NCBI GenBank assembly: GCA_944391975.1
Contig: CALXVK010000003.1
Coordinates: forward strand, 1 to 51,148
DNA: 51,148 nucleotides
Reading direction: 5' to 3'
Source of the DNA: an uncultured Clostridia bacterium
GTDB lineage: Bacteria; Bacillota; Clostridia; TANB77; CAG-508
The position numbers were made by a program, and so were the translations under genes. Positions 1-8,432 of this stretch are shown one piece after another. How positions within the stretch are numbered: position 1 is the first letter of the stretch; every line of letters starts with the position of its first letter. Under the pieces are notes generated by a model. That model had not been told where the DNA came from, did no database searches, and saw only the letters and a list, made by a program, of their open reading frames with translations.

Positions 1-848
1 TCTTGTGCATATAATGAAAATTTATATCCATCATAGTTTTCTTTCATAATTGGCAATATTTCAGCTTGTTTTTCTTTAGATATCATTTGATTTTCCATTA
101 GTGTTTTTAATTCTGTTTCTGTAAATCCTAGCATTTCATTAAATTTTTCATCCATGGTTATGTCTGAACCTATATTAAATCCTGATGTTAAACTATCTAA
201 TGTGATTGGTGCAACTCCTGTTATAAATATTCTGTCTATTACGGTTTCTGTTCCCTCTTTCAATATTTCATACCATTTTCTTACTTTTCCATTTTTTGAT
301 ACTAAATCCTTAAATTGGTTTGTATTAAAACCTAATAATTCATTTGCAAAATGATCATATTCATCAATAATAACATATATTTTTTCTTGCTCTTTTTGCA
401 TATAAAATGCTTTAAATAGGTTATCTAATATATCTTCTGCCTCTGCCTCTGGATTTATATAAAAGTCTAATCCATATTTTTCTACAAATACTTTTATTGA
501 TGCACTAACTTTACTTTTAAATCCTTTGATTGTTGTTTCTACATTTGTAGTATCTATTCCTGAAAAATTAAATCTCAATATGTGATAACTATTTTTAAAT
601 TTGGTTGGATGCTTTCCAATATATGTGTCTTTATATAGTTCTTCAAACTTATCCGCCTTTTTTAAATCATAATAGTTTTCTATCATACTTGTGAATAATG
701 TTTTTCCAAATTTTCTTGGACGTAAAAACATGATTCTTTTTTCTGCTAAACCTTCTAGTTGCTCTATATATTTTGTTTTATCTACATAATAGTAATTATC
801 TTCTATTAATTCTTCATAATTACTTATTCCATAAGGTAATTTTTTCAT
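1..848 (-). CDS. AAA-ATPase-like domain protein (partial, runs off left edge)
   Basis: The reverse strand is open from an ATG at 848 to the left edge, giving about 282 residues with the C terminus missing. The start follows a GAGAGG ribosome binding site. Near the N terminus are DNYYYVDKTKYI and RPRKFGKT, then VIIDEYDHF near residue 170 and FITGVAP further on. These are the fingerprints of the AAA-ATPase-like family (often fused to a C-terminal PD-(D/E)XK nuclease-like domain) that is found in many copies in gut Clostridia and Bacteroidia. RPRKFGKT is the P-loop-like motif and IIDEYD the Walker B. Function in this family is not established; mobile-element or defence roles have been proposed. 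It stands next to a transposase remnant, in keeping with an accessory region. The C-terminal domain lies outside the window and cannot be judged. Confidence 0.8.
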   Translation of the reverse strand, partial: MKKLPYGISNYEELIEDNYYYVDKTKYIEQLEGLAEKRIMFLRPRKFGKTLFTSMIENYYDLKKADKFEELYKDTYIGKHPTKFKNSYHILRFNFSGIDTTNVETTIKGFKSKVSASIKVFVEKYGLDFYINPEAEAEDILDNLFKAFYMQKEQEKIYVIIDEYDHFANELLGFNTNQFKDLVSKNGKVRKWYEILKEGTETVIDRIFITGVAPITLDSLTSGFNIGSDITMDEKFNEMLGFTETELKTLMENQMISKEKQAEILPIMKENYDGYKFSLYAQ

Positions 849-1022
849 TTTCTTTACCTCTCTTTCTCTTCAATAATACACAATATATATTATCACATTT
901 ATATTAAAAATTCTATATATCATAGAAAATTTACCGTAGTTTAGTATTAATTTGAATTTTTTAGGTAACTTTAAGCTTAGAACCATAAGCTTTTAATTTT
1001 GTCAATTTTTTCTTTTTTTGTG

Positions 1023-1051
1023 TTGTCTTTTGTTTCCTTTTGTGATATAGT
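1023..1051 (+). promoter_or_regulatory. Sigma-A-type promoter of the transposase remnant
   Basis: TTGTCT at 1023-1028 and TATAGT at 1046-1051 are separated by 17 bases and lie about 30 bases before the ATG at 1082. An AAAGGA ribosome binding site precedes the ATG. The expression signals of the remnant therefore look intact. Confidence 0.5.
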
Positions 1052-1081
1052 ATAAAAAAATAGAAAAAAAGGAATAAATTT

Positions 1082-1396
1082 ATGTATTTAAATATAATGA
1101 ATAATAAAAAAACAGGAAAAACAAGACTATCTATTCGTAGAGGCTATAGAGATGTTAATGGAAAAGTTAAGAATATCACCATACAGAATTTAGGTGACCT
1201 TGAAGTTTTAAAGAAAGATTATGATGATCCTATCTCTCATTTTAAAGAAGTTGTTAAAAAAATGAATGAAGAAGAACAACAAATTAATCTTCCCATAACT
1301 GTAAAGATTAATAAAAATGAAAAATTAGAAGAAGGTACTGGACAAGGGGACGGTTCTCCTGTCCTGACATCCCCTTGGCACAAAAAACACCTTTGA
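1082..1396 (+). pseudogene. IS1634-type transposase, N-terminal remnant
   Basis: The first ~85 residues (NKKTGKTRLSIRRGYRD, then KNITIQNLGDLE, then YDDPISHFKEVVKKMN) match the pattern of the N terminus of IS1634-family DDE transposases, which are normally over 500 residues long. The reading stops after 104 codons, just past the KINKNEKLEE segment, so the catalytic domain is absent. The last ~20 codons are read out of a GGACA/TGTCC palindrome and the terminator at 1382-1421, so they are not original transposase sequence. Promoter and ribosome binding site remain. It is most simply a decayed insertion sequence; a short expressed DNA-binding peptide is possible but unsupported. The family assignment rests on remembered motif similarity. 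Confidence 0.7.
1340..1364. repeat. REP-like palindrome at the truncation point of the transposase
   Basis: GGACAAGGGGA and TCTCCTGTCC form an imperfect stem of about nine pairs around a short loop. The stretch is strikingly GC-rich compared with everything around it and marks the exact place where the transposase homology stops. Similar GGGGACGG...TGTCC palindromes are familiar as dispersed REP-type units in Clostridia; membership here is inference. Confidence 0.4.
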
Positions 1397-1421
1397 CTTT
1401 TTATGTCAAAGGTGTTTTTTT
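1382..1421. terminator. Bidirectional intrinsic terminator
   Basis: AAAAAACACCTTTGAC and GTCAAAGGTGTTTTTT pair perfectly around a 7-base loop, with A-run and T-run on the two sides. It can end transcription from the transposase remnant on the plus strand and from the AI-2E family gene on the minus strand, whose stop codon overlaps it. Confidence 0.85.
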
Positions 1422-2607
1422 AATTATTTGTTTCATTTTCAGTGCTCACGAGTTCTTCACTATTTTCCGCTTCAATCTTTTCTTTATTTCTTTCATCTAT
1501 AAAATCAATTACAAATACCTTTATTAATGCTATAATCGGAACCCCTAAGAACATACCTAAAACATTAAAATATGCTCCAAAGAATGTTACTGAGAAAATA
1601 ATTAAAATTCTACTAATTTTAAGTGAATTTCCTAAAATCTTAGGATTAACTATATTTGCATCTATTTGTTGTAAAATTATTAATACCAAGCAAAGCCATA
1701 ATGCTTTTATCCATCCTCCTGTAAATATTGTAATAATTACAGAAATTGCTACACCAATAATTGCTCCAAAATATGGAATTACATTCATAATACCTATTAA
1801 GAATCCTAGTAATGTTGCATATTCTACATTCATTACTGTCATGGCAATAGATGTCAAAATTCCTACTATTATTGCATCAACAATTTGCGCAGTAATAAAT
1901 CTATAAAAAATAGAATTTGTTTCTCTATAATATTTTGCAAATTTGTTATATCCCTCTTTTGAGCAAATTGCTTTTAATAAATTCTTTGCAAAACTTTTTA
2001 TATCACTTCTTTCAAGTAATATATATACAGAAACAACAAAAGTAACAAAAATATCAAATATAACTCCTGCAACATTTGCTATACCTTGAAGATATACTGT
2101 TAAATTATCAAACTCTAACCAATTTAAAATCGTTTCAGATATATTTATTTCTTCTAAATTATTTATAATTCCAATAATATTTAACCTAACCCAAAGTGAA
2201 TCTTCTGGCTGATTTATAAGAAATTCTTTGGCCATATTATAATAATTTGGTAAACTTTTAGCTAATTCTATAACGCTTTCAGATAAAGCTGGGAAAATAA
2301 TATTAACTAAAATTACAATAAATAAAATTACAACTATATACATCGTTGCAACACTTAAAACCCTAGCTTTTTTTGCTAAAAACTTTATTTTTATTCTTTT
2401 ATATAAGCTTTCTAACTTTTTGCATGGTATATATAAAATAAATGCCAAAAGTGCAGCCAAGAAAAATGGCATTAAAATATCAATTAAACTACTTATCCAT
2501 GAAAAAATTGCTCCAAAACTATCAATAGTTTTAAAAACTACTATTAATGCAATTCCTAAAATAAACCAAGAAGCATATTTTTTCCAATAACCGTTTTTTT
2601 CTTTCAT
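1420..2607 (-). CDS. AI-2E family (PerM/YdbI-type) membrane transporter
   Basis: The 395-residue protein has repeated hydrophobic segments throughout and the family signature GIMNVIPYFGAIIG in the second half, followed by QIDANIVNPKILG. This is the AI-2E transporter family, integral membrane permeases of debated substrate (autoinducer-2, Na+/H+ exchange or other small molecules, depending on the member). The length is usual for the family. A TTG at 2613 could extend the frame, but the ATG at 2607 lies at better distance from the AAAGGA ribosome binding site. The C terminus is a charged tail rich in Glu. It stands alone between a bidirectional terminator and the exonuclease gene, which reads in the same direction just upstream; the exact substrate cannot be told from sequence. 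Confidence 0.9.
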   Translation of the reverse strand: MKEKNGYWKKYASWFILGIALIVVFKTIDSFGAIFSWISSLIDILMPFFLAALLAFILYIPCKKLESLYKRIKIKFLAKKARVLSVATMYIVVILFIVILVNIIFPALSESVIELAKSLPNYYNMAKEFLINQPEDSLWVRLNIIGIINNLEEINISETILNWLEFDNLTVYLQGIANVAGVIFDIFVTFVVSVYILLERSDIKSFAKNLLKAICSKEGYNKFAKYYRETNSIFYRFITAQIVDAIIVGILTSIAMTVMNVEYATLLGFLIGIMNVIPYFGAIIGVAISVIITIFTGGWIKALWLCLVLIILQQIDANIVNPKILGNSLKISRILIIFSVTFFGAYFNVLGMFLGVPIIALIKVFVIDFIDERNKEKIEAENSEELVSTENETNN

Positions 2608-2672
2608 TTGCAATCCTTTCTAAAATTACATAGTAATTTTATTATGTTAGACGAATAAATTTAATGCTCCGC

Positions 2673-3428
2673 TTAAATTTCCATGTCTAATTCCACTGGA
2701 CAGTGGTCACTGCCCATAATTTCTGGATGAATTTTGGCATCTACAATTTTATCTTTAATTTTTTCAGATACAATAAAATAATCAATTCTCCACCCAATAT
2801 TTTTTTCTCTAGCTTTTCCCATATAAGACCACCATGAATAGGAATCTTGTTTGTCGGGATATAAATATCTAAATGAATCTACAAAGCCAGAGTTTAAAAG
2901 ATTTGTCATTTGATTTCTTTCTTCATCTGTAAAACCAGCATTTCCTCTATTTGCTTTTGAATTTTTTAAATCTATTTCATTATGCGCTACATTTAAATCT
3001 CCACATAAGATTACAGGTTTAATTTTATCTAATTTTTTTAAATATTCTCTAAAATCATCTTCCCATTTCATTCTATAATCAAGCCTTGTAAGCTCTCTTT
3101 GAGCATTCGGAGTATAACAATCTACTAAATAAAAGTCTTTAAATTCTAAAGTTATAACTCTTCCCTCTTGATCATGTTCTTCTATTCCTATACCATATGA
3201 AACTGAAATTGGAACTATTTTAGTAAATATTGCTGTTCCTGAATAACCTTTTCTCACAGCGCTATTTAAAAACATTTTATATCCATCAAAATTAATATCT
3301 AATTGTCCCTCTTGCATTTTAGTTTCTTGAATACAAAAAATATCTGCATTTAATTTATCAAAACTTTCATAAAAGCCTTTATTTACAACAGCTCTTAATC
3401 CATTTACATTCCAAGAAATTAATTTCAA
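2673..3428 (-). CDS. xth: Exodeoxyribonuclease III (AP endonuclease)
   Basis: 251 residues in the endonuclease/exonuclease/phosphatase fold. It begins LISWNVNGLRA, followed by CIQETKMQ (metal-binding Glu), GDLNVAHNEIDL (catalytic Asp/Asn) and GSDHCPVELD at the C terminus (catalytic Asp-His pair), the complete ExoIII set. It acts in base excision repair, cleaving at abasic sites and trimming 3' ends. I choose the TTG at 3428 because AAGGAG lies 7 bases before it and the protein then starts like ExoA of Bacillus; a longer frame from 3449 would leave the ribosome binding site inside the gene. It is divergent from the AraC-type regulator. Confidence 0.95.
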   Translation of the reverse strand: MKLISWNVNGLRAVVNKGFYESFDKLNADIFCIQETKMQEGQLDINFDGYKMFLNSAVRKGYSGTAIFTKIVPISVSYGIGIEEHDQEGRVITLEFKDFYLVDCYTPNAQRELTRLDYRMKWEDDFREYLKKLDKIKPVILCGDLNVAHNEIDLKNSKANRGNAGFTDEERNQMTNLLNSGFVDSFRYLYPDKQDSYSWWSYMGKAREKNIGWRIDYFIVSEKIKDKIVDAKIHPEIMGSDHCPVELDMEI

Positions 3429-3563
3429 ATTTTTACTCCTTAAATACATTAAAATTTTACATATTTATTATAAAGTAAAAATTTAAAATTATCAATACTA
3501 TTAATATAAAACTCTTTCTTTTTTTATTTTTTTATGATAGTATAATTAAAATTGGAGATTTAT

Positions 3564-4361
3564 ATGAATAAACAAAGTAATGAAAAATTTAATGAATTAA
3601 TTGAATATATAGAACAAAATCTTTGTGAAGAAATTAGTTATAAAAAACTTTCTCAAATTCTTGGAGTAAATGAATATACAATGCATAGAATCTTTTTATT
3701 TGTAACTGATTATACTGTCGCAGAGTATATAAGAAAAAGAAGACTAACAATGGCTGCTTTAGATTTAATTGATGGAAAAGAAAAAGTAATTGATATAGCT
3801 ATAAAATATAATTACGAATCTTCACAAGCTTTTTCAAGAGCATTTAAATCAATGATGGGATTTCTACCAAGTGAAATTAATGATAATAAAAATAACATAA
3901 AATATTTTTCTCAATATGAAATCAAAAATGAAGACGTAACTAATGAATTTAATTATCGTATAGAAAAAAATATTGAATTTAATTTATATGCTATCTCAAT
4001 GAAAACAACTATTAAAAATTGTCATAATGTAGCTCCTCAATTTTGGAAAGAAAATTTAAATTATCTTGAAAATAAAACTCAATATGGTTTATTAGAATAT
4101 GATAAAACATGCAAAATAGATGAAGCAACTTATTATATAGCTTCTACTGAAAAATTTAAAGATTCTAAATTTCTTAATTTAAAATCATCTAATTATTTGG
4201 TTTTTGATTATAAATTTATTAATTCAAATGATATGTACGAATATATACGTAAAATATATAGAACTATAATTCCAAATACTGGATATGAGTTAAAAGATAT
4301 ACCAGATATAGAAGAATATCTTGAAGATGATAAATTAAAATTATATATACCAATAAAATAA
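3564..4361 (+). CDS. AraC-type transcription regulator with effector-binding-like C domain
   Basis: 265 residues. Residues ~1-105 hold a double helix-turn-helix of the AraC/XylS type (ISYKKLSQILGVNEYTMHRI, then VIDIAIKYNYESSQAFSRAF and MGFLPSEI). The rest resembles the GyrI-like or effector-binding domains that often follow an N-terminal AraC HTH in Firmicutes. The ATG at 3564 has GGAG seven bases upstream; an upstream TTG at 3552 would contain the ribosome binding site. TATAAT at 3541-3546 is a likely -10 element. It is divergent from xth and ends in its own terminator; its ligand and targets are unknown. Confidence 0.88.
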   Translation: MNKQSNEKFNELIEYIEQNLCEEISYKKLSQILGVNEYTMHRIFLFVTDYTVAEYIRKRRLTMAALDLIDGKEKVIDIAIKYNYESSQAFSRAFKSMMGFLPSEINDNKNNIKYFSQYEIKNEDVTNEFNYRIEKNIEFNLYAISMKTTIKNCHNVAPQFWKENLNYLENKTQYGLLEYDKTCKIDEATYYIASTEKFKDSKFLNLKSSNYLVFDYKFINSNDMYEYIRKIYRTIIPNTGYELKDIPDIEEYLEDDKLKLYIPIK

Positions 4362-4368
4362 TTACCAA

Positions 4369-4404
4369 AGTAACTTTTTTAATATCAAAAAAGTTACTCT
4401 TTTT
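4369..4404 (+). terminator. Intrinsic terminator of the AraC-type gene
   Basis: AGTAACTTTTTT at 4369-4380 pairs with AAAAAAGTTACT at 4387-4398 and is followed by a T-run. Confidence 0.8.
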
Positions 4405-4471
4405 ATTTTAAAAACATTTATAATAAAAATGTATAAAATTATCAATTAGAATTCAACTGGAGGTATGAGAT

Positions 4472-5452
4472 ATGAATGAATATTTAACTCGTGAAATCTG
4501 GAAAATGCGGAAAAATATAGTCACAACTCCTGGAACTCCAGTAGTTTCGCTAAATGAAGTAAAAAAAGGTATTTTTCAACTTCTATTCACATCTTGCGGA
4601 TGTAATAATGCATGTTCTTTTTGCAATTATGGGTTTGACTATCATTTAACACTTGAAATGGTAAAACCAGAATTGCAAAAAATAAAGCTTGAAGACTACA
4701 ATATCAATGTTTTACAGCTTGAATCAAATGGTTCATTTCTCTCAGAAAGAGAGATTCCTTATGATCTTTTCATCGAAGCTCTGAAATTTGTCTCACATAG
4801 AGGCATCCAGGAAATTGAGATTGAGACACATTATACAACCATAACTGAAAAAAAGCTTCAGGTTATTCGTGAGATTTTGGGCTGGGAACAGGAAATCTAC
4901 TTTGAGCTTGGGTTCGAATCATCTGCAGAGGACGTTAGAGCAATCTACAACAAAGATATAGATATTGATGAATTTTTAAAAACAGCAGAGCTATGTAAAA
5001 AATACAATATTGGTATATTAGTTAATGTCCTTTTAGGTGCTCCATTTTTAACAAGAGAGGAACAGATTCAAGATGTATTAGATTCTTTAGACTTCATTTT
5101 CAAAAATATGCCTGAAGGCACAATGTGTGTGTTATTTCCTATCAATATAAAGGAAAATACAATGCTAAAGCATTGGCAAGATATTGGAGTCTATGATCAA
5201 ATTTCTTCATGGGAATTTGTAGAGCTTCTTTACAGAATTCCTGAAAAATATCTTGATAAAATCTCAATTGCATGGTTTGGAACACGGGAAAATACTTTTA
5301 CAAAAGGGATCAGTCAGTTTCCTAAGACCTGCAATAAATGCAGAGATAAACTGATTGATTTCTACGTTAACTTTTACACACATTTAGACTCAAACTATAG
5401 AAAGAAAATTCTTGAAAACATCTGGAAAACCAGATGTACATGTGACAAATAA
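4472..5452 (+). CDS. Radical SAM protein of the Elp3/archaeosine-synthase-like type, probably acquired
   Basis: 326 residues. C44-xxx-C48-xx-C51 (CNNACSFC) is the radical SAM iron-sulfur motif. ESNGSFLSEREIPYD near residue 90, FELGFESS near 150 and a VNVLLGAPFLTREE segment recall the TIGR01210/RaSEA branch of radical SAM proteins. Two further cysteine pairs near the C terminus (C287/C290 and C322/C324) may carry a metal or a second cluster. A GGAGG lies close before the ATG. Base use is visibly richer in G and C than in neighbours, with many CTT, ATC, GAG and CAG codons, and it is the only gene here with ordinary in-frame CGG codons (4508-4510, 5285-5287), so recent transfer is likely. The substrate is unknown; tRNA or peptide modification are both conceivable. 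Confidence 0.75.
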   Translation: MNEYLTREIWKMRKNIVTTPGTPVVSLNEVKKGIFQLLFTSCGCNNACSFCNYGFDYHLTLEMVKPELQKIKLEDYNINVLQLESNGSFLSEREIPYDLFIEALKFVSHRGIQEIEIETHYTTITEKKLQVIREILGWEQEIYFELGFESSAEDVRAIYNKDIDIDEFLKTAELCKKYNIGILVNVLLGAPFLTREEQIQDVLDSLDFIFKNMPEGTMCVLFPINIKENTMLKHWQDIGVYDQISSWEFVELLYRIPEKYLDKISIAWFGTRENTFTKGISQFPKTCNKCRDKLIDFYVNFYTHLDSNYRKKILENIWKTRCTCDK

Positions 5453-5459
5453 TTCCGCA

Positions 5460-5502
5460 AAAAGCGCAAAACAGGTGACAAATCACCTGTTTTTGTGCTT
5501 TT
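5460..5502. terminator. Bidirectional terminator after the radical SAM gene
   Basis: ACAGGTGA at 5471-5478 and TCACCTGT at 5483-5490 form the core of a longer imperfect stem (GCGCAAAACAGG with CCTGTTTTTGTGC) ending in a T-run. It separates the plus-strand radical SAM gene from the convergent nitroreductase. Confidence 0.75.
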
Positions 5503-6037
5503 AATTTATTAATAATTCTTTTAAATCTTTTCTTGCCTTTTTTGGATAATTATATATTGGTTTTCCAATTATAAATCCACAAATCTGTTCTAAGTCCTGT
5601 ACTCCTAAATAATCATCTATTTCTTTATCTATATATAATGTATCACATAAAATGCAACTTCCTAACCCTAGATTTACAGCTTCTAAACTCATGTTTTCAA
5701 TAGCGCATCCTAAAGAAATATAATCAGGTTTTTTATATGGTTCTTTTTTTGTATCACTATATATCATTATCATTTTATCTGCTACTTCTATCTGTTCTGC
5801 TGTACCTTTTACACTTGTTCTTTCTTTTCTATTTTGTTTATCCCACTCAAAAAGCATATTCATAATATATTGCTTTTGTTCATCACTTAATACATAAAAT
5901 TTCCATGGTTGTCTATTTTTAGCAGATGGAGCTAAAGAAGCACTATATAATATTTTCTCAATATCTTTATTATCAACATGTTCACCAGTAAAATTTCGAG
6001 CTGAACGTCTTGATTTTACTATTAGATCAAATTCCAT
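5501..6037 (-). CDS. Nitroreductase family FMN-dependent oxidoreductase
   Basis: 178 residues. It opens with MEFDLIVKSRRSARNF, where the two arginines and serine are the FMN phosphate contacts, and continues with SLAPSAKNRQPWKFYV and GCAIENMSLEAVNLGLGSC, the usual nitroreductase core. Near the end GFIIGKP is the normal C-terminal block. Such enzymes reduce nitro groups, quinones or flavins with NAD(P)H. The ATG at 6037 follows AAAGGAG with a spacer of six T; the frame could open at 6067 but that would swallow the ribosome binding site. That site is locked in a long hairpin (see 6043-6097). It is 87 bases downstream of the SGNH gene and on the same strand. Confidence 0.9.
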   Translation of the reverse strand: MEFDLIVKSRRSARNFTGEHVDNKDIEKILYSASLAPSAKNRQPWKFYVLSDEQKQYIMNMLFEWDKQNRKERTSVKGTAEQIEVADKMIMIYSDTKKEPYKKPDYISLGCAIENMSLEAVNLGLGSCILCDTLYIDKEIDDYLGVQDLEQICGFIIGKPIYNYPKKARKDLKELLIN

Positions 6038-6042
6038 AAAAA

Positions 6043-6097
6043 ACTCCTTTAAAATAACTATTATCATAATTTTAATAAATAATTATCTTAAAGGAGT
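6043..6097 (-). promoter_or_regulatory. SD-sequestering hairpin / terminator-attenuator before the nitroreductase gene
   Basis: On the minus-strand transcript ACTCCTTTAAGATAATTATT (6097-6078) pairs over all 20 positions, two of them G-U, with AATAGTTATTTTAAAGGAGT (6062-6043) around a 15-base loop. The 3' arm contains the whole AAAGGAG ribosome binding site of the nitroreductase gene, and six T follow directly before its ATG. The structure can hide the ribosome binding site, and by shape it can also terminate transcription from the SGNH/MBOAT operon. Confidence 0.7.
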
Positions 6098-6124
6098 GAT
6101 TTTAATGATATCAAAAAATACCTT

Positions 6125-7126
6125 TTATTTTATAGCGTTATTATATTCTTCTAATTTTTCATCATACAATTCATCACCAGAATAATCTGTTAAATCATAA
6201 TTTTCTATTAATATATTTGCAAAATATTTTGATAGTTTTGTAGCTCCATCTAGATTCATATGTAATCCACCATCATATGTATCTGTATTATAATCAATTC
6301 CTATTTCTTGTGTAACATCTAGAAAATTATAAAAATCTAAATCATTTTCTTCAGCAAAACTTTCTATTTGTTTATCATATTCATCATACCAATATGGATA
6401 AACACTTGGAGCTTTTATTAAAACAAGTTCTATTCCATTTTCTTTACATAAATCAGTTATTTTTTGCAAATAATCATAACATTCTTCATCAAATTCATAA
6501 GTTGCTAATCTTCTTTTGGTTGGAAGATTTGTAACTGGTTTTACATTTTTATTAATTAAAAATCCATTATATGTATTTGTTTTATTCTTAAATAAAAATT
6601 CAAAATCTTCTTTTGTTAATTCATCAAATCTTGAATGATATCTCAAAATTGGAAAAACATATGAAATAAAGCTCTCCTCTTCTGTCATTGATGCATTTAT
6701 TAATTCAATTTTTTCTTTTGACCATTTCATATTATCTATCATAAGTCTATTATATGCTTCACTTACTGCACTGCTATTTTTATCATATCTCATAGAATTC
6801 ACATTAAAAACTACTACTTTAGGAATCTCATATTTTAAGGTTTCTTTTAGTAAATAATATGATTGCCATATAAGTTGCTGAGATGAACCTCTAACATATG
6901 CTTTAATTCCAGATTCTTCATACATTACCATTGGAGAAAAATTTGCATATACTTCACAATCACCAATAAAAATAACTTCATGATCTTTTGACTCATCATA
7001 ATACTGAGAAATCATGCTGCCTTCAACTAAACTTGTCGCATACTTTGGTTTTAATAATCTATTTAAAAATGCAAATATTATTATAAAAATTATTAAAATA
7101 ACAATAATTTTAATAGCTCTTTTCAA
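6125..7126 (-). CDS. SGNH-like membrane-anchored acyl-transfer protein, partner of MBOAT
   Basis: 333 residues with one N-terminal membrane segment (residues ~5-22) and an extracellular SGNH-type domain. The block I motif reads FIGDCEVY, so Cys57 stands where SGNH enzymes carry Ser; the C-terminal block reads DGGLHMN (Asp285, His289). SFxxxxLRYHSRFDEL-type and VVVFNVNSMRY segments are typical of the DltD/AlgJ-like partners of MBOAT acyltransferases. It starts at a TTG 18 bases after the MBOAT gene with a good GGAG, so the two are co-transcribed. Likely role: transfer of acyl (acetyl) groups delivered by the MBOAT protein to a surface polymer. I recall GDC in relatives from Clostridia, so Cys is probably a subfamily trait. 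Confidence 0.78.
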   Translation of the reverse strand: MKRAIKIIVILIIFIIIFAFLNRLLKPKYATSLVEGSMISQYYDESKDHEVIFIGDCEVYANFSPMVMYEESGIKAYVRGSSQQLIWQSYYLLKETLKYEIPKVVVFNVNSMRYDKNSSAVSEAYNRLMIDNMKWSKEKIELINASMTEEESFISYVFPILRYHSRFDELTKEDFEFLFKNKTNTYNGFLINKNVKPVTNLPTKRRLATYEFDEECYDYLQKITDLCKENGIELVLIKAPSVYPYWYDEYDKQIESFAEENDLDFYNFLDVTQEIGIDYNTDTYDGGLHMNLDGATKLSKYFANILIENYDLTDYSGDELYDEKLEEYNNAIK

Positions 7127-7144
7127 ATTACTCTCTCCTCAACT

Positions 7145-8407
7145 CTAAAAATTACTATAAATAAATTCATCAACTTCAAAACCAATACCATAAATTCCAA
7201 AAGTCATAACTATTAATGCAAAAATTCCTACATAAATAAGTTTTCTTTCAAAAGTTTTAGATTTTATATAATTTAAAATTTTATCTTTTTTACCATCAAA
7301 TATAAATAATATCAATGTTGAAATTATTAAAACAATATAATCTCCTAATGTTAAACCTAAATTTAAAATATTTTGTGCAAAATCAGTTATTTTAAAATTA
7401 TTAAATATACTCAAAATAGCTTGAACCGCTTCTCCTGTTGTTGGCCAAATAAAAAATGACCATAAAATAGAAACAATTATAAAATTAATAACTCTATTTA
7501 AATTTTTAAATTTTGTTTTATATTTATCACCAAATAAAACAAAAATCCCATGAATAAATCCCCATAAAATATAATTTACTCCATGCCATAAACCTGATAC
7601 TAAAAAAGTAACTAATGTATTAAAAGCTTTTCTTGCTTTTGAACATCTTCTTCCCCCAAGAGGTATATATACATAATCTCTAAGCCATGAGCTTAAAGAT
7701 ATATGCCATCTTCTCCAAAATTCTTTAATATTTTCTGCTAAATATGGGCTATCAAAATTTTCTTTTAAATCAATATCTGCTATTTTGGAAACTCCCATTA
7801 CTATATCTATTCCACCACTAAAATCTGAATATAGTTGTATAGAATATAAAAGCATCGCAAAAAGAGCAAATGCTCCATTATAAGTTTCTAAGTTTGAAGA
7901 AATTGTCCCTACTAAAATAGCTACTCTTCCGGAAATTACAAGTTTTTTAAATAACCCCCAAAGAATTCTTAAAAGCCCATCTTCTAAATTATCCAGAGTA
8001 ATTTTCTTTTTCTTTAAAATTTGTTCTTTCATATCAGCATATCTTATAATAGGTCCTATAAAGATATGTGGTATATAGAAAATATATAAAGCAAAATAAA
8101 ATAGATTTGTTTCTGGTTCATATTTTCCTTTATATACATCCACTAAATATGAAATAACTTGTAAAGTATAATATGAAATACCAATAGCAGATATAAAATT
8201 TATATCTGCATATGGTAAAAATTTTGATAAAACTAATAATATAGCATTTGCAAAAATTGTAATTCCTAAAATAAATTTACCATTTTTGCTTTTTAAGAAT
8301 CTTCCTGCTATAAAACTTGTTAACATACTAAATATAATAAATATGAAATTTGAAAATCCATAACTTAAATATATTGCTATACTTAGTACAAATAGTAGTA
8401 TATTCAA
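7145..8407 (-). CDS. MBOAT family O-acyltransferase (AlgI/DltB-like)
   Basis: 420 residues, polytopic. WRRWHISLSSWLRDYVYIPL near residue 230 and SGLWHGVNYILWG near residue 272 are the classic MBOAT signatures, with the invariant catalytic His in LWHG. The family moves acyl groups across the membrane for O-acylation of cell wall polymers or exopolysaccharide. The start is a TTG at 8407 with AAAGGAG 7 bases before it; compared with AlgI-like proteins of about 470 residues, the first membrane helix appears to be missing, and there is no room for it because the previous gene ends 25 bases upstream. It is the middle gene of a set with the transglutaminase-like protein upstream and the SGNH protein downstream. 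Confidence 0.92.
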   Translation of the reverse strand: MNILLFVLSIAIYLSYGFSNFIFIIFSMLTSFIAGRFLKSKNGKFILGITIFANAILLVLSKFLPYADINFISAIGISYYTLQVISYLVDVYKGKYEPETNLFYFALYIFYIPHIFIGPIIRYADMKEQILKKKKITLDNLEDGLLRILWGLFKKLVISGRVAILVGTISSNLETYNGAFALFAMLLYSIQLYSDFSGGIDIVMGVSKIADIDLKENFDSPYLAENIKEFWRRWHISLSSWLRDYVYIPLGGRRCSKARKAFNTLVTFLVSGLWHGVNYILWGFIHGIFVLFGDKYKTKFKNLNRVINFIIVSILWSFFIWPTTGEAVQAILSIFNNFKITDFAQNILNLGLTLGDYIVLIISTLILFIFDGKKDKILNYIKSKTFERKLIYVGIFALIVMTFGIYGIGFEVDEFIYSNF

Positions 8408-8432
8408 AATGTATCTCCTTTTATATTACATT

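Noticed and set aside
6105..6185. 26-codon plus-strand ORF with a strong AAAGGAG upstream
   Set aside because: The apparent ribosome binding site is the mirror arm of the hairpin before the nitroreductase gene, and the ORF is antisense to the end of the SGNH gene.
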